The notes beneath the pieces are model-generated. The model did not search any database. It was not told the origin of the DNA and was given only the letters and a program-made list of their open reading frames with translations. 64,000 nucleotides of DNA from Robiginitalea sp. SC105. Lineage in GTDB: Bacteria > Bacteroidota > Bacteroidia > Flavobacteriales > Flavobacteriaceae. Location of the stretch: positions 1,116,001 to 1,180,000 of the forward strand of contig NZ_JACLZF010000001.1 in assembly GCF_014243345.1 (NCBI RefSeq), read 5' to 3'. Numbering within the stretch: position 1 is the first letter of the stretch; the number at the start of each line of letters is the position of its first letter. Positions 41,479 to 50,609 of the stretch are shown here, one piece after another. Position numbers and translations under genes: made by a program.

Positions 41479-42801
41479 CTAGTGCCGCAAGAGGCGTTTG
41501 CTGAGTTCCTCCAGGGAGATTCCTTTGGTCTCGGGCATCATAAAATGGACGAACAGTAGCTGAAGCACCATCATAAAGGCAAAGAAACCAAAGACGGGCC
41601 CGGGCCCGATCCAGGACATTAAAAAGGGCACGGAGGAGGGGATCAGCCAGGCGAGTACCCAATGGACCGAACACCCGAATGCCTGCCCGGAACCGCGGAG
41701 GTGGTTGGGGAAAACCTCCGAAATAAATACCCAGATGACCGCGCCCTGCCCGATCGCATGGGACGCTATAAAAAGGAAGAGGAAAATGGGCACGACCAGC
41801 CCCGTCCAGTTGAAGATAAAGGCGGCCGCCACCAGCGCCAGGGACACGATATAGCCCACCGAGCCAAAATACATAAGAGTGCGCCTGCCAAGCCGGTCGA
41901 TCAGGTAGATGCCCAGCATGGTAAAGACCAGGTTGGTCACCCCGATCCCGATGCTGCTCAGCAGGGCGGTGCTCTCTTCCAGCCCGGCCAGTTCAAAGAT
42001 GCGGGGCGCATAATAGAGGAAGGCGTTGATTCCCGAAAACTGGTTGAAGAAAGCAATCAGGAAAGCCAGGATCACCGGGAACCGGTATTTTTTCATAAAG
42101 ATGGTTTCGGCACCGGCACGGAGGTTTTCCTTCAGGTCCCTGACAATGTCGGCCACGGTGAGCTCCAGACCCAGTTTCTGCAGGATGGTTTCGGCTTCCG
42201 CCTCCCTTTGCTGGGTGACCAGCCAACGCGGGCTTTTGGGGATGCCAAACGCAAAGGCGGTATAGATGAGGGCCGGGAAGGCCTCTACCCCCACCATCCA
42301 GCGCCAGTCGTTATCGCCGATCCCATTGAGGAGGTAATTCGAGAAATAGGCCACCAGGATGCCGAAAACGATATTGAACTGGTACATGCCAACCAGACGG
42401 CCCCTGCTTGCTGCCGGGGCGATTTCAGAGATATAGGTGGGTGCGGCCACAGTGGAGGCGCCTATGCCGATGCCCCCGAGGAAGCGGAAGATGCCAAAAG
42501 CCACAGGGTCATTGGCAAGGGCGGAACCGATGGCGGAAACCGAATAGAGCACCCCGATCCAGATCAGGGTGCGCTTTCGCCCGAATCGGTTGGTGGGGAA
42601 GCCGCCGAACATGGCGCCGATCACCGTGCCGAACAGGGCCATGCCAATGACCACCGTACCGTGGAAGGCATCCGAGGTTTCCCAAAGCAACTGGAGTTTT
42701 TTTTCCGCCCCGCTAATCACGACGGTGTCAAAACCAAATAGGAAACCAGCCAGGGCGGCGATCAGGGAAATCTTTAAAATTCTTGAATCCATTGCGGGCA
42801 T
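41479..42801 (-). CDS. MFS sugar porter family transporter
   Basis: 440 residues (ATG 42801, or 42792). Twelve transmembrane helices. Sugar porter motifs: GFLFGFDTVVISGA in helix 1, TNRFGRKRTLIWIG after helix 2, YISEIAPAASRGRLVGMYQFNIVFGIL, IDRLGRRTLMYFGSVG in the second half, and the end motif MPETKGISLEEL. It should import a monosaccharide or polyol with protons. It stands alone on the minus strand. Confidence 0.95.
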   Translation of the reverse strand: MPAMDSRILKISLIAALAGFLFGFDTVVISGAEKKLQLLWETSDAFHGTVVIGMALFGTVIGAMFGGFPTNRFGRKRTLIWIGVLYSVSAIGSALANDPVAFGIFRFLGGIGIGASTVAAPTYISEIAPAASRGRLVGMYQFNIVFGILVAYFSNYLLNGIGDNDWRWMVGVEAFPALIYTAFAFGIPKSPRWLVTQQREAEAETILQKLGLELTVADIVRDLKENLRAGAETIFMKKYRFPVILAFLIAFFNQFSGINAFLYYAPRIFELAGLEESTALLSSIGIGVTNLVFTMLGIYLIDRLGRRTLMYFGSVGYIVSLALVAAAFIFNWTGLVVPIFLFLFIASHAIGQGAVIWVFISEVFPNHLRGSGQAFGCSVHWVLAWLIPSSVPFLMSWIGPGPVFGFFAFMMVLQLLFVHFMMPETKGISLEELSKRLLRH

Positions 42802-42858
42802 GCAGTTTAGTCAGTTGCAGTAAAGCTACTGAAAAAATCGCGTGCCGGCAGGTGATGC

Positions 42859-43086
42859 TTATTTGTGCCGGAAAAATGCGTAATCCGGCAGGAGGGTATC
42901 CCTGGGGTTGCCGGGTTGCCAGAGGGTATCCTTCCCGGGTTGGTTTTGGCGGAGGCCTGCCGTATCGGGCATGAGGGGAAGGGAATCCCCGGGGTTACCC
43001 CGGGATTTTTCCCGTGGATCCGGAAGGCAGCCGGCAACCAGTAAAACCAGGCAGGATAAAACCAGCCCGTAAGCGAATCGAACCAT
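42859..43086 (-). CDS. Small lipoprotein of unknown function
   Basis: 75 residues from ATG 43086. Signal sequence VRFAYGLVLSCLVLLVAGC with lipobox LVAGC, then a polar, Pro- and Asp-rich tail (for example PRDTLLPDYAFF). It starts 13 bases after the waaA stop and is likely cotranscribed with it. No domain is recognised. Confidence 0.7.
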   Translation of the reverse strand: MVRFAYGLVLSCLVLLVAGCLPDPREKSRGNPGDSLPLMPDTAGLRQNQPGKDTLWQPGNPRDTLLPDYAFFRHK

Positions 43087-43099
43087 GGAGAATTGGGGT

Positions 43100-44341
43100 T
43101 TATCCAATTAATTTACGGATCCCGTCGAGTATCCGGATGCTTGCCCCTGCATTTTTCTCCACAAATGCCCGGTTGATTGCCCCCAGGCGGGAACGTTCAC
43201 CGGAATCCCGCAAAAGCGTTTCCGCCACCTGCCGGAATTCTTCCGGCCCGGAAACGGGCAGGACGCCGCCTGCTTCCACCAGGCCCCGTGCTTCCACGAA
43301 GGCGTGGTACCGGGGCCCGATAAGCACGGGGATCCCGAATACGGCGGGTTCCAGGGTGTTGTGGAGGCCCGTGGCGAAGCCTCCCCCCACATATGCGAGG
43401 TCCGCGTAGGCGTAAACCCGGGTCAGCAGGCCGATGGTATCCAGAACGAGGATGTCCGCACGGCCCGGGGACGCCCTTTCCCATTCCGTGTAACGGACTG
43501 CCCCGGGCCCCAGTAGCCCCATCAGGCTGGCGATGGTTTTTTCATCTGTTTTATGGGGGGCAATGACCGTGCATTGTGTTTGCCCGTTGAGCGTCCGGAG
43601 CAGGGGAAGGAGGACCTTTTCATCCTCCGGCCAGGTACTCCCGGCCACCAGGCAGGTCCGGCCAGCCGCAAATCCCTCCATAAAGCCCAGGTGGTTTTCC
43701 CGCTCCCGGATTTCGAGGACCCGGTCCAGCCGGGTATCACCGCTTACCGTAATCTGCTGCAATCCTATTGCCGAGAGCAGGTCCCGCGACTGCACGTCCT
43801 GCACGAAAAAGTGTGCGACATGCTGCAGGGCGTGTCGCATAAAACCGCCATACCACCGGAAGAATACCTGTTTTTTTCGAAACCGGGCAGAAAACATGAC
43901 AATGGGGATTCCCTTGCTTGCGAGCCCCTCAAAATAATTGGGCCATACCTCGTATTTTACAAAGAGGGCGATTTGGGGCCTGGCAAGTTGGAGGAACTCC
44001 CGGACGTTTTTCCGGGTATCCAGCGGCAGGTAACAGGTGCCCGCCCCCGGCACCTTCCCTTTTTTGACTTCATACCCCGAGGGCGAAAAAAAAGTGACCA
44101 GGAACTGGTGTCCCGGATATTCCGACCTGAGGCGCTCCAATACGGGCAGGCCCTGCTCGAACTCGCCCAGGGAAGCAGTGTGCATCCAGATGAGGGGTTG
44201 TTCCGTCTGGCGGAAATCCTGGAGGTAAGCCGCAACTCCTTGCCGCCCTTCCAGGAAGAGCCTGATTTTTTGGGAAAAAAGGGCCGGGATATGCAGGAAT
44301 GCCGCCGTCAGGCGAACGACCAAATCGTACAGGAAAAACAA
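43100..44341 (-). CDS. waaA: 3-deoxy-D-manno-octulosonic acid transferase
   Basis: 413 residues. WaaA (KdtA) features: an N-terminal membrane anchor (LYDLVVRLTAAFLHIPALF), MHTASLGEFEQGLPVLERL with the catalytic Glu, VKYEVWPNYFEGL, VAGSTWPEDEKVLLP, IAPHKTDE and LAYVGGGFATGLHNTLEPAVFGIPVLIGP. It transfers Kdo from CMP-Kdo to lipid A precursor at the inner membrane. There is no ATG: a TAA lies just upstream in frame and TTG at 44341 is the only reasonable start. A small lipoprotein gene follows. Confidence 0.95.
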   Translation of the reverse strand: MFFLYDLVVRLTAAFLHIPALFSQKIRLFLEGRQGVAAYLQDFRQTEQPLIWMHTASLGEFEQGLPVLERLRSEYPGHQFLVTFFSPSGYEVKKGKVPGAGTCYLPLDTRKNVREFLQLARPQIALFVKYEVWPNYFEGLASKGIPIVMFSARFRKKQVFFRWYGGFMRHALQHVAHFFVQDVQSRDLLSAIGLQQITVSGDTRLDRVLEIRERENHLGFMEGFAAGRTCLVAGSTWPEDEKVLLPLLRTLNGQTQCTVIAPHKTDEKTIASLMGLLGPGAVRYTEWERASPGRADILVLDTIGLLTRVYAYADLAYVGGGFATGLHNTLEPAVFGIPVLIGPRYHAFVEARGLVEAGGVLPVSGPEEFRQVAETLLRDSGERSRLGAINRAFVEKNAGASIRILDGIRKLIG

Positions 44342-44400
44342 CGTGCGCGGGTTTTATGCTAAATTACGGTTCTTTACCAAATACATTGTCCGAGGGGGCT

Positions 44401-44408
44401 TAATTTTG
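44401..44408 (+). promoter_or_regulatory. -7 element for the DegT aminotransferase gene
   Basis: TAATTTTG matches TAnnTTTG, 26 bases upstream of the ATG at 44435. No good TTG is found at 19-21 bases. Confidence 0.5.
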
Positions 44409-44434
44409 TAAGTTTGCCAGCAATACGCAAGCCT

Positions 44435-45613
44435 ATGCGAAAGATACAAATGGTCGACCTGACGGGCCAGTACCAGGAGATCCGAGACGAAATACGTAAG
44501 GCATTCGACGGCATCCTGGAGTCTGCAGCCTTTATCAACGGCCCGGAGGTCAGGGCCTTCCAGGAAGAACTCGAATCCTATCTGGGGATCAAACACGTGA
44601 TCCCCTGCGCCAACGGGACGGATGCCCTCCAAATCGCCATGATGGGCCTCGGGCTCAAACCCGGGGACGAGGTGATAACCGCGGACTTCACCTTTGCAGC
44701 CACCGTGGAAGTCATTGCCCTCCTCGGCCTGACCCCGGTACTGGTGGATGTGGATCCCGATACCTTCAACATCGATACGGAAGCTGTCCGCAAGGCCATC
44801 ACACCCAAAACCAAAGCCATTGTCCCCGTTCACCTCTTCGGCCAGTGTTCCGATATGGAAACGCTGCTGGATATCGCCAGGGAGAACGATTTATTCCTGA
44901 TCGAGGACAATGCCCAGGCGATCGGGGCCAATTACCGGTTCCGGGACGGACGCACCCAGAAAGCAGGCACCCTCGGGCACGTGGGGGCCACCTCGTTCTT
45001 CCCCTCCAAGAACCTCGGCGCCTATGGGGACGGGGGTGCTATTTTCACGGACGATGACGCCCTGGCCCACCACATCCGGGGAATCGTAAACCACGGGATG
45101 TACCAGCGCTATTACCACGACGTGGTCGGGGTGAATTCCCGCCTGGACTCCCTCCAGGCAGCTGTCCTGCGGGCCAAGCTGCCCCACCTGGATGGGTACT
45201 GCGAGAAGCGCCGCAATGCAGCCCGCCACTATAACCGTGCCTTTGAAGGCCATGATGGGATTACCGTGCCCACGACGGTGCGCCAATGCGAGGGGATATG
45301 TGATACCTGCGACTGCCATGTGTTCCACCAGTATACCCTCCGGATTGCCGACGGCAAAAGGGATGCCCTGGCCAGTCGCCTCACCGAGGCCGGGATCCCG
45401 CACGGGATTTATTATCCGGTGCCCCTGCACCGCCAAAAGGCCTATGCGGATGTCCGGTACAAGGAATCGGATTTTGCGGTGACCAACCAATTGTCGGAGG
45501 AGGTGATCTCCCTGCCCATGCACACGGAACTCGACGGCGAACAGCTGGACTACATCTGCCGTACGGTACTCGAATTCATGGAACAGGCAGAACCAATGGG
45601 CGGCATGGAATAA
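44435..45613 (+). CDS. DegT/DnrJ/EryC1/StrS family PLP aminotransferase
   Basis: 392 residues from ATG 44435. Family motifs: MVDLTGQYQEIRDEI, GIKHVIPCANGTDALQIAM, PVHLFGQC, EDNAQAIGA, the PLP Lys in SFFPSKNLGAYGDGGA, and GVNSRLDSLQAAVLRAKL. These enzymes put an amino group on nucleotide-linked keto sugars for surface polysaccharides. An unusual C-x3-C-x2-C-x-C cluster (Cys285, 289, 292, 294) precedes HVFHQYTLRI. It is divergent from waaA and followed by galE after 32 bases, which supports a role in envelope sugars. Confidence 0.93.
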   Translation: MRKIQMVDLTGQYQEIRDEIRKAFDGILESAAFINGPEVRAFQEELESYLGIKHVIPCANGTDALQIAMMGLGLKPGDEVITADFTFAATVEVIALLGLTPVLVDVDPDTFNIDTEAVRKAITPKTKAIVPVHLFGQCSDMETLLDIARENDLFLIEDNAQAIGANYRFRDGRTQKAGTLGHVGATSFFPSKNLGAYGDGGAIFTDDDALAHHIRGIVNHGMYQRYYHDVVGVNSRLDSLQAAVLRAKLPHLDGYCEKRRNAARHYNRAFEGHDGITVPTTVRQCEGICDTCDCHVFHQYTLRIADGKRDALASRLTEAGIPHGIYYPVPLHRQKAYADVRYKESDFAVTNQLSEEVISLPMHTELDGEQLDYICRTVLEFMEQAEPMGGME

Positions 45614-45645
45614 CCGGGGCGCACAGCACCCAAAACTTATAAGGA

Positions 45646-46665
45646 ATGAAAATACTGGTTACAGGCGGGCTCGGGTTTATAGGGTCCCACACGGTAGTTG
45701 AATTGCAGGAGGCGGGCCATCAGGTAGTTATCATCGACAACTGCTCCAATGCCTCCGAATCCGTCCTGGACGGCATCGAATCCATCACCGGCATACGCCC
45801 GGATTTTGAACATATCGACCTGAGGGAAAAAGGTGCGGTTGATGATTTTTTCAACCGCTATCCGGAGGTACATGGGGTTATCCACTTTGCCGCTTCCAAG
45901 GCGGTCGGGGAGAGTGTTGAAAAACCTCTGCTGTATTACGAGAATAATATCGGCACCCTGGTGTACCTGCTCCAGCAACTGGTTGCCCGGGGAGGCAGCT
46001 CATTTATATTCAGTTCCTCCTGCACGGTCTACGGCCAGGCCGACCACATGCCCATCACGGAGGATGCCCCTATTAAACCCGCGGAATCCCCCTATGGAAA
46101 CACCAAACAGATCGGGGAGGAGATCATCCGGGATACCTGCCGGGTGGAGCCCGGGCTGCAGGCGATTTCCCTGAGGTATTTCAACCCGATCGGTTCCCAC
46201 CCCTCGGCGGAGATCGGAGAATTGCCCCTGGGGGTACCGGCCAACCTGGTCCCCTTTATCACGCAGACGGCCGCCGGCCTGCGGACGCAATTGTCTGTTT
46301 TCGGCGACGATTACCCAACGCCGGATGGCACCTGCATCCGCGACTACATCCATGTGGTGGATCTGGCCAGGGCCCATGTGGTGGCCCTGGAGCGGCTGCT
46401 CAAAGGACGCAGCAAATCCAATTACGAAGTATTCAATGTCGGGACCGGCAAAGGCAGTTCTGTCTTGGAGGTCATCCGTAGTTTTGAGCGGGTTTCGGGC
46501 AAAAAGCTGAATTATAGAATTGTCGGGAGGCGCGAAGGTGATGTCGTGGAAGCCTATGCGGATACCACCCGGGCGAACGGGGAACTCGGATGGAAGGCTG
46601 CCTCTTCCCTGGATGATGCCATGCGCTCTGCATGGGACTGGGAGAAAAAAGTCCGGGGCCTGTAG
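45646..46665 (+). CDS. galE: UDP-glucose 4-epimerase
   Basis: 339 residues, the normal GalE length. NAD-binding VTGGLGFIGSHTVVEL at the start, VIIDNCSNAS, HFAASKAVGES, the active-site Ser region FSSSCTVYG and the catalytic Tyr-x3-Lys in SPYGNTKQIGEE. Also RYFNPIGSHPSAEIGE and GTCIRDYIHVVDLA. It interconverts UDP-glucose and UDP-galactose (or the N-acetyl forms) in the cytoplasm. Confidence 0.96.
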   Translation: MKILVTGGLGFIGSHTVVELQEAGHQVVIIDNCSNASESVLDGIESITGIRPDFEHIDLREKGAVDDFFNRYPEVHGVIHFAASKAVGESVEKPLLYYENNIGTLVYLLQQLVARGGSSFIFSSSCTVYGQADHMPITEDAPIKPAESPYGNTKQIGEEIIRDTCRVEPGLQAISLRYFNPIGSHPSAEIGELPLGVPANLVPFITQTAAGLRTQLSVFGDDYPTPDGTCIRDYIHVVDLARAHVVALERLLKGRSKSNYEVFNVGTGKGSSVLEVIRSFERVSGKKLNYRIVGRREGDVVEAYADTTRANGELGWKAASSLDDAMRSAWDWEKKVRGL

Positions 46666-46667
46666 CC

Positions 46668-47063
46668 ATGCTGGAAGCTTTCCGGGACAGCCAGGACTTG
46701 CTTTCTTTTGCAGAACAGGCCGGCGGGTATACCCTGCTTATCGACCAGGTCCGAAAGGATTTCAACAGGGCGGGCCTGGCGGATCCTTTGGGGTCCAGGG
46801 CGGTTTCTGCGAATACCGATAACCCCGCGGAAACCCCGGGATATCCGGATGCCGAGCAGCTGGAGCAACTCCTCCGGGAAACCATCTACAGGTTGCTGCT
46901 GGAGGATTTTGACGGATACCTGAACCTGATGTACGCCGTTGACATCCCGGAAAATGCCTTTAAAAACCTCCGCGTAACGGATGCGGTCGAAGTGGCCGGT
47001 CAGGTGGCGCTGCTCCTGCTCATGCGGGAATGGCAAAAGGTGAGAACCCGGTTGTCCCCTTGA
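46668..47063 (+). CDS. Hypothetical helical protein
   Basis: 131 residues from ATG 46668, two bases after the galE stop, so probably cotranscribed and coupled. Mostly helical and acidic (LLSFAEQAGGYTLLIDQVRKDF, LEQLLRETIYRLLLEDFDGYLNLMYAVDIPE, VAGQVALLLLMREWQKVR). No signal peptide or known domain. The DYLNLMYAVDIPE-like segment suggests a conserved family, but I do not recognise it. Confidence 0.75.
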   Translation: MLEAFRDSQDLLSFAEQAGGYTLLIDQVRKDFNRAGLADPLGSRAVSANTDNPAETPGYPDAEQLEQLLRETIYRLLLEDFDGYLNLMYAVDIPENAFKNLRVTDAVEVAGQVALLLLMREWQKVRTRLSP

Positions 47064-47092
47064 ATCCTGTAAGGAAGCCTTCCTTAGGTATT

Positions 47093-47602
47093 TCAGAAGT
47101 ATACCCGGACAAACGGGAGCCAGGGGCTGGAGTAGAGACTCCGGCTGGACCGGTACAGCACATCGTAGCGGATCCCGAAAGTTACCGGGCCGGTGCGGTA
47201 CCCGGCGCCCAGGTAAAGGGCGGGCAGCCAGTAACTGTCCCGGAGGTCTTCCGGCACGGCCTCCAGGGTACGTTTCACGCGCAACTGTTCGAATTCGGCA
47301 GACAACTGCACCTGTGGAATCGGGTTGACCAGGCTGATCAGGCTGCCCCCGAAAGCCGAAAGGCGGGCATCGTCGAACCGGGCATAGGTGTAGTTGGCGC
47401 CCACGCCGAAGGCCAGGATGTCGCTGGCCATATAAATGGCGCTTGGGGCCAGGCTTATCTGGGTAGACCGGTTGCCAAAGGCCAGGCCAAGGCCGCCACC
47501 GAAGCGCACCCGGTCAAGGAAATCGCCCCCCGCCGGGGATTGCTGCCCCTGGAGGGCAATGGCCGTCAGTAGGAGCCAAAGTGTTGCCACCAAACGCTTC
47601 AT
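47093..47602 (-). CDS. Probable outer-membrane beta-barrel protein
   Basis: 169 residues from ATG 47602. Signal peptide KRLVATLWLLLTAIALQGQ, then alternating amphipathic strands (VRFGGGLGLAFGN, TQISLAPSAIYMA, LAFGVGANYTYARFD, VQLSAEFEQLRVK, LYLGAGYRTGPVTFGIRYDVLYR) and a terminal aromatic residue (FVRVYF). This fits an eight-stranded barrel. Similar flavobacterial proteins next to sucA have sometimes been labelled alpha-ketoglutarate decarboxylase (from memory); nothing in this sequence supports an enzyme of that type. It is divergent from sucA. Confidence 0.8.
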   Translation of the reverse strand: MKRLVATLWLLLTAIALQGQQSPAGGDFLDRVRFGGGLGLAFGNRSTQISLAPSAIYMASDILAFGVGANYTYARFDDARLSAFGGSLISLVNPIPQVQLSAEFEQLRVKRTLEAVPEDLRDSYWLPALYLGAGYRTGPVTFGIRYDVLYRSSRSLYSSPWLPFVRVYF

Positions 47603-47685
47603 GGATGGCCCGGACTCATTTTTCATAACCTTCCGTTTTCGTGCAATTTAAACAGTCTGGCTGTTTTTATCCATTTGAAATGTTG

Positions 47686-47693
47686 TATTTTTG
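47686..47693 (+). promoter_or_regulatory. -7 element for sucA
   Basis: TATTTTTG matches TAnnTTTG, 36 bases upstream of the sucA ATG at 47730. Confidence 0.5.
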
Positions 47694-47729
47694 GGAAACT
47701 ATTTTGCCGGAGGCACAGAAATACAGTGG

Positions 47730-50552
47730 ATGGATAAGTATTCCTTCTTAAACGCGGCTCATACCGCTTTTTTTTCAGACCTATACGATCGTTACCTCAC
47801 CCACCCGGATAGTGTGGAGCCCAGTTGGCGCGCTTTTTTCCAGGGTTTTGACTTCGGGATGGAAAGCGCCCTGCAGGAGGTCGGCATTGACGCCGAACGC
47901 GGGGTGGTGCATGCCGGGGAACAGGAAACTGCCATGCCCCTGTCCCTCAAAAAGGAATTCCAGGTGGTACGGCTTATCGACGGCTACCGCAGCAGGGGGC
48001 ACTTGTTTACACAGACCAACCCGGTAAGGGAAAGGCGCACCTATACCCCCTCCCTCGATATCGATAATTTTGGCCTGGAGCAGGCCGACCTGGACACCGT
48101 ATTCAGCGCCGGGGATATCCTCGGGATCGGGCCGAGTTCCCTCCGTAAAATCATCGATCACCTCAGGAGCATCTACTGCGATGCCATCGGGGTAGAGTAT
48201 ATGTACATCCGGAGCCCCGAGCGGGTGGAGTGGATTCAGCACTGGCTCAACGTCAACGACAACCACCCGAACTTTGATGCGGACCGGAAAAAATACATCC
48301 TGCGGAAACTGAACGAGGCCGTTTCCTTTGAGGGTTTTTTGCACACCAAATACGTCGGCCAGAAACGGTTCTCCCTGGAGGGGAACGAATCGCTGATCCC
48401 GGCAGTGGATGCCATCGTGGAACGGGCCGCCGAAATGGGGGTGCAGCAATTCGTGATGGGCATGGCACACCGGGGACGGCTCAATGTACTGACCAACATC
48501 TTCGGGAAACCGGCCACGGATATCTTCAGTGAATTCGAAGGCAAGGACTACGAACAGGAAATCTTTGACGGGGACGTCAAGTACCACCTGGGCTGGACTT
48601 CCATGCGCAAGACCAATTCCGGCGACTCCATCAATATGAACATCGCGCCCAACCCCTCCCACCTGGAGACGGTCGGTGCCGTGGTGGAAGGGATTACCCG
48701 CGCCAAACAGGACCGCCTTTTCCCCGAAGACTTCTCCAGGGTGCTCCCCATCGTGGTCCACGGGGATGCGGCGATTGCCGGGCAGGGCATCGCCTACGAA
48801 GTGGTGCAGATGGCCGGGCTGGACGGCTATGGCACGGCCGGGACCATACATATTGTTGTAAACAACCAGATCGGCTTTACCACGAACTACCTGGACGGGA
48901 GGACGTCCACATACTGTACGGATGTCGGGAAGGTAACACTGAGCCCCGTACTCCACATCAACGCGGACGATGCCGAAGCCGTGGTGCACGCCGCCCTCTT
49001 TGCGCTGGAGTATCGCATGACCTTCAAACGGGATGTCTTCCTAGATTTGCTGGGCTACCGCAAGTACGGGCACAACGAAGGGGACGAGCCGCGCTTTACC
49101 CAGCCCAAGCTCTACAAGGCCATTGCCAACCATAAAAACCCCAGGGACCTGTATGCCGAACGCCTGATGCGTGAAGGGATCATCGACGAGCACTTTGTCC
49201 AGAAACTGGAGGATGACTACAAGGCAAAACTGGAGGAGGAACTCCAGGACAGCCGCAAGGAAGACAAAACCCGGATCACGGCCTTTATGGCCGATGAATG
49301 GGACGGGTTTGAAAATGTCCGGGAATGGGAGATGATGGAAAAGGTCGATACCCGGGTGCCCCGTAAAAAACTGGAGGAAGTGGCGGCGGTCATTACCAAA
49401 CTGCCCGAGGATAAAAGCTTTTTGCGCAAAGTAGACCGGCTGGTCAGGGAGCGCCACAAGATGTTCTTTGAGACCAACAACCTGGACTGGGCCATGGGGG
49501 AACTGCTCGCCTACGGCACGCTGTTGCAGGAAGGGTTTGACGTCCGGATCTCCGGCCAGGATGTGGAACGCGGGACCTTCTCCCACCGGCATGCGGTCAT
49601 GAAGGTGGAGGAGAGCGAGGAGGAAGTGCTGCTGCTCAACCATATCTCGGAAGACCAGGGGGATTTCCAGATCTACAATTCCCTGCTGTCCGAATACGCG
49701 GTGGTAGGATTTGAATACGGGTATGCCATGGCGAGCCCGAACACGCTGACCATCTGGGAAGCCCAGTTCGGGGATTTCAGCAATGGCGCCCAGATCATGA
49801 TCGACCAGTACCTGTCCGCAGCCGAAGACAAATGGAAGCTGCAAAACGGGCTGGTGCTTTTCCTGCCTCACGGGTACGAGGGCCAGGGTGCCGAACATTC
49901 CTCTGCCCGGATGGAGCGCTACCTGCAACTCTGCGCCCGGGACAATATGTACGTCGCGGATGTCAGCACCCCGGCCAACCTGTTCCACCTGCTGAGGCGG
50001 CAGATGAAGGTGAATTTCCGCAAACCCCTGGTGGTATTCACCCCCAAAAGCCTGTTGCGGCACCCCAAATGCGTGTCCACCGTGGAGGACCTGGCAGACG
50101 GGCAGTTCCAGGAGGTGATTGACGACCCAGGCGCCGAGGTCGGGAAAATCAAATCCCTGGTGTTTTGCACCGGGAAATTCTATTACGACCTGTTTGCCGC
50201 CCGGGAGGAGCTCAACAGGGACGATGTGGCCCTGGTCCGGCTGGAGCAGCTTTTCCCATTGCCCATCCCGCAGATCGAAGAGATCATAGATAAATACAAG
50301 GGGGCTGACGACCTGGTCTGGGCCCAGGAAGAGCCCAGGAACATGGGGGCCTGGGGCCACCTGATGATGCACCTCCCGGATGCCTCGAGGTTCCGGGTGG
50401 CGTCGCGCCGCATTTACGCTTCCCCGGCAGCCGGCAGCCCGGCCCGGTCCAAGATGCGGCACCAGCAGGTCATCGATTATGTTTTTGACAGGAGCAAGGA
50501 CAACATGACCCGGCCGAAACCGGCTGAGGCGGCGACCGAGAATTCAAAATAA
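47730..50552 (+). CDS. sucA: 2-oxoglutarate dehydrogenase E1 component
   Basis: 940 residues from ATG 47730, the size of bacterial OGDH E1. Visible features: N-terminal FLNAAHTAFFSDLYDRYL, FSLEGNESLIPAVDAIVERAAE, GMAHRGRLNVLTNIFGKP, HLGWTSMRK, thiamine diphosphate site VHGDAAIAGQGIAYEVVQMAGLDGYGTAGTIHIVVNNQIGFTT (GDA..NN type), FSHRHAVMKVEE, LSEYAVVGFEYGYAMASPNTLTIWEAQFGDF and FLPHGYEGQGAEHSSARMERYLQLC. It decarboxylates 2-oxoglutarate in the TCA cycle. The E2 gene follows after 57 bases. Confidence 0.98.
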   Translation: MDKYSFLNAAHTAFFSDLYDRYLTHPDSVEPSWRAFFQGFDFGMESALQEVGIDAERGVVHAGEQETAMPLSLKKEFQVVRLIDGYRSRGHLFTQTNPVRERRTYTPSLDIDNFGLEQADLDTVFSAGDILGIGPSSLRKIIDHLRSIYCDAIGVEYMYIRSPERVEWIQHWLNVNDNHPNFDADRKKYILRKLNEAVSFEGFLHTKYVGQKRFSLEGNESLIPAVDAIVERAAEMGVQQFVMGMAHRGRLNVLTNIFGKPATDIFSEFEGKDYEQEIFDGDVKYHLGWTSMRKTNSGDSINMNIAPNPSHLETVGAVVEGITRAKQDRLFPEDFSRVLPIVVHGDAAIAGQGIAYEVVQMAGLDGYGTAGTIHIVVNNQIGFTTNYLDGRTSTYCTDVGKVTLSPVLHINADDAEAVVHAALFALEYRMTFKRDVFLDLLGYRKYGHNEGDEPRFTQPKLYKAIANHKNPRDLYAERLMREGIIDEHFVQKLEDDYKAKLEEELQDSRKEDKTRITAFMADEWDGFENVREWEMMEKVDTRVPRKKLEEVAAVITKLPEDKSFLRKVDRLVRERHKMFFETNNLDWAMGELLAYGTLLQEGFDVRISGQDVERGTFSHRHAVMKVEESEEEVLLLNHISEDQGDFQIYNSLLSEYAVVGFEYGYAMASPNTLTIWEAQFGDFSNGAQIMIDQYLSAAEDKWKLQNGLVLFLPHGYEGQGAEHSSARMERYLQLCARDNMYVADVSTPANLFHLLRRQMKVNFRKPLVVFTPKSLLRHPKCVSTVEDLADGQFQEVIDDPGAEVGKIKSLVFCTGKFYYDLFAAREELNRDDVALVRLEQLFPLPIPQIEEIIDKYKGADDLVWAQEEPRNMGAWGHLMMHLPDASRFRVASRRIYASPAAGSPARSKMRHQQVIDYVFDRSKDNMTRPKPAEAATENSK

Positions 50553-50609
50553 AAAATAGAAAATGGCTGGCATGGTGTCCGGCATAAGCGCATTTTAAAT
50601 ACCATACGC

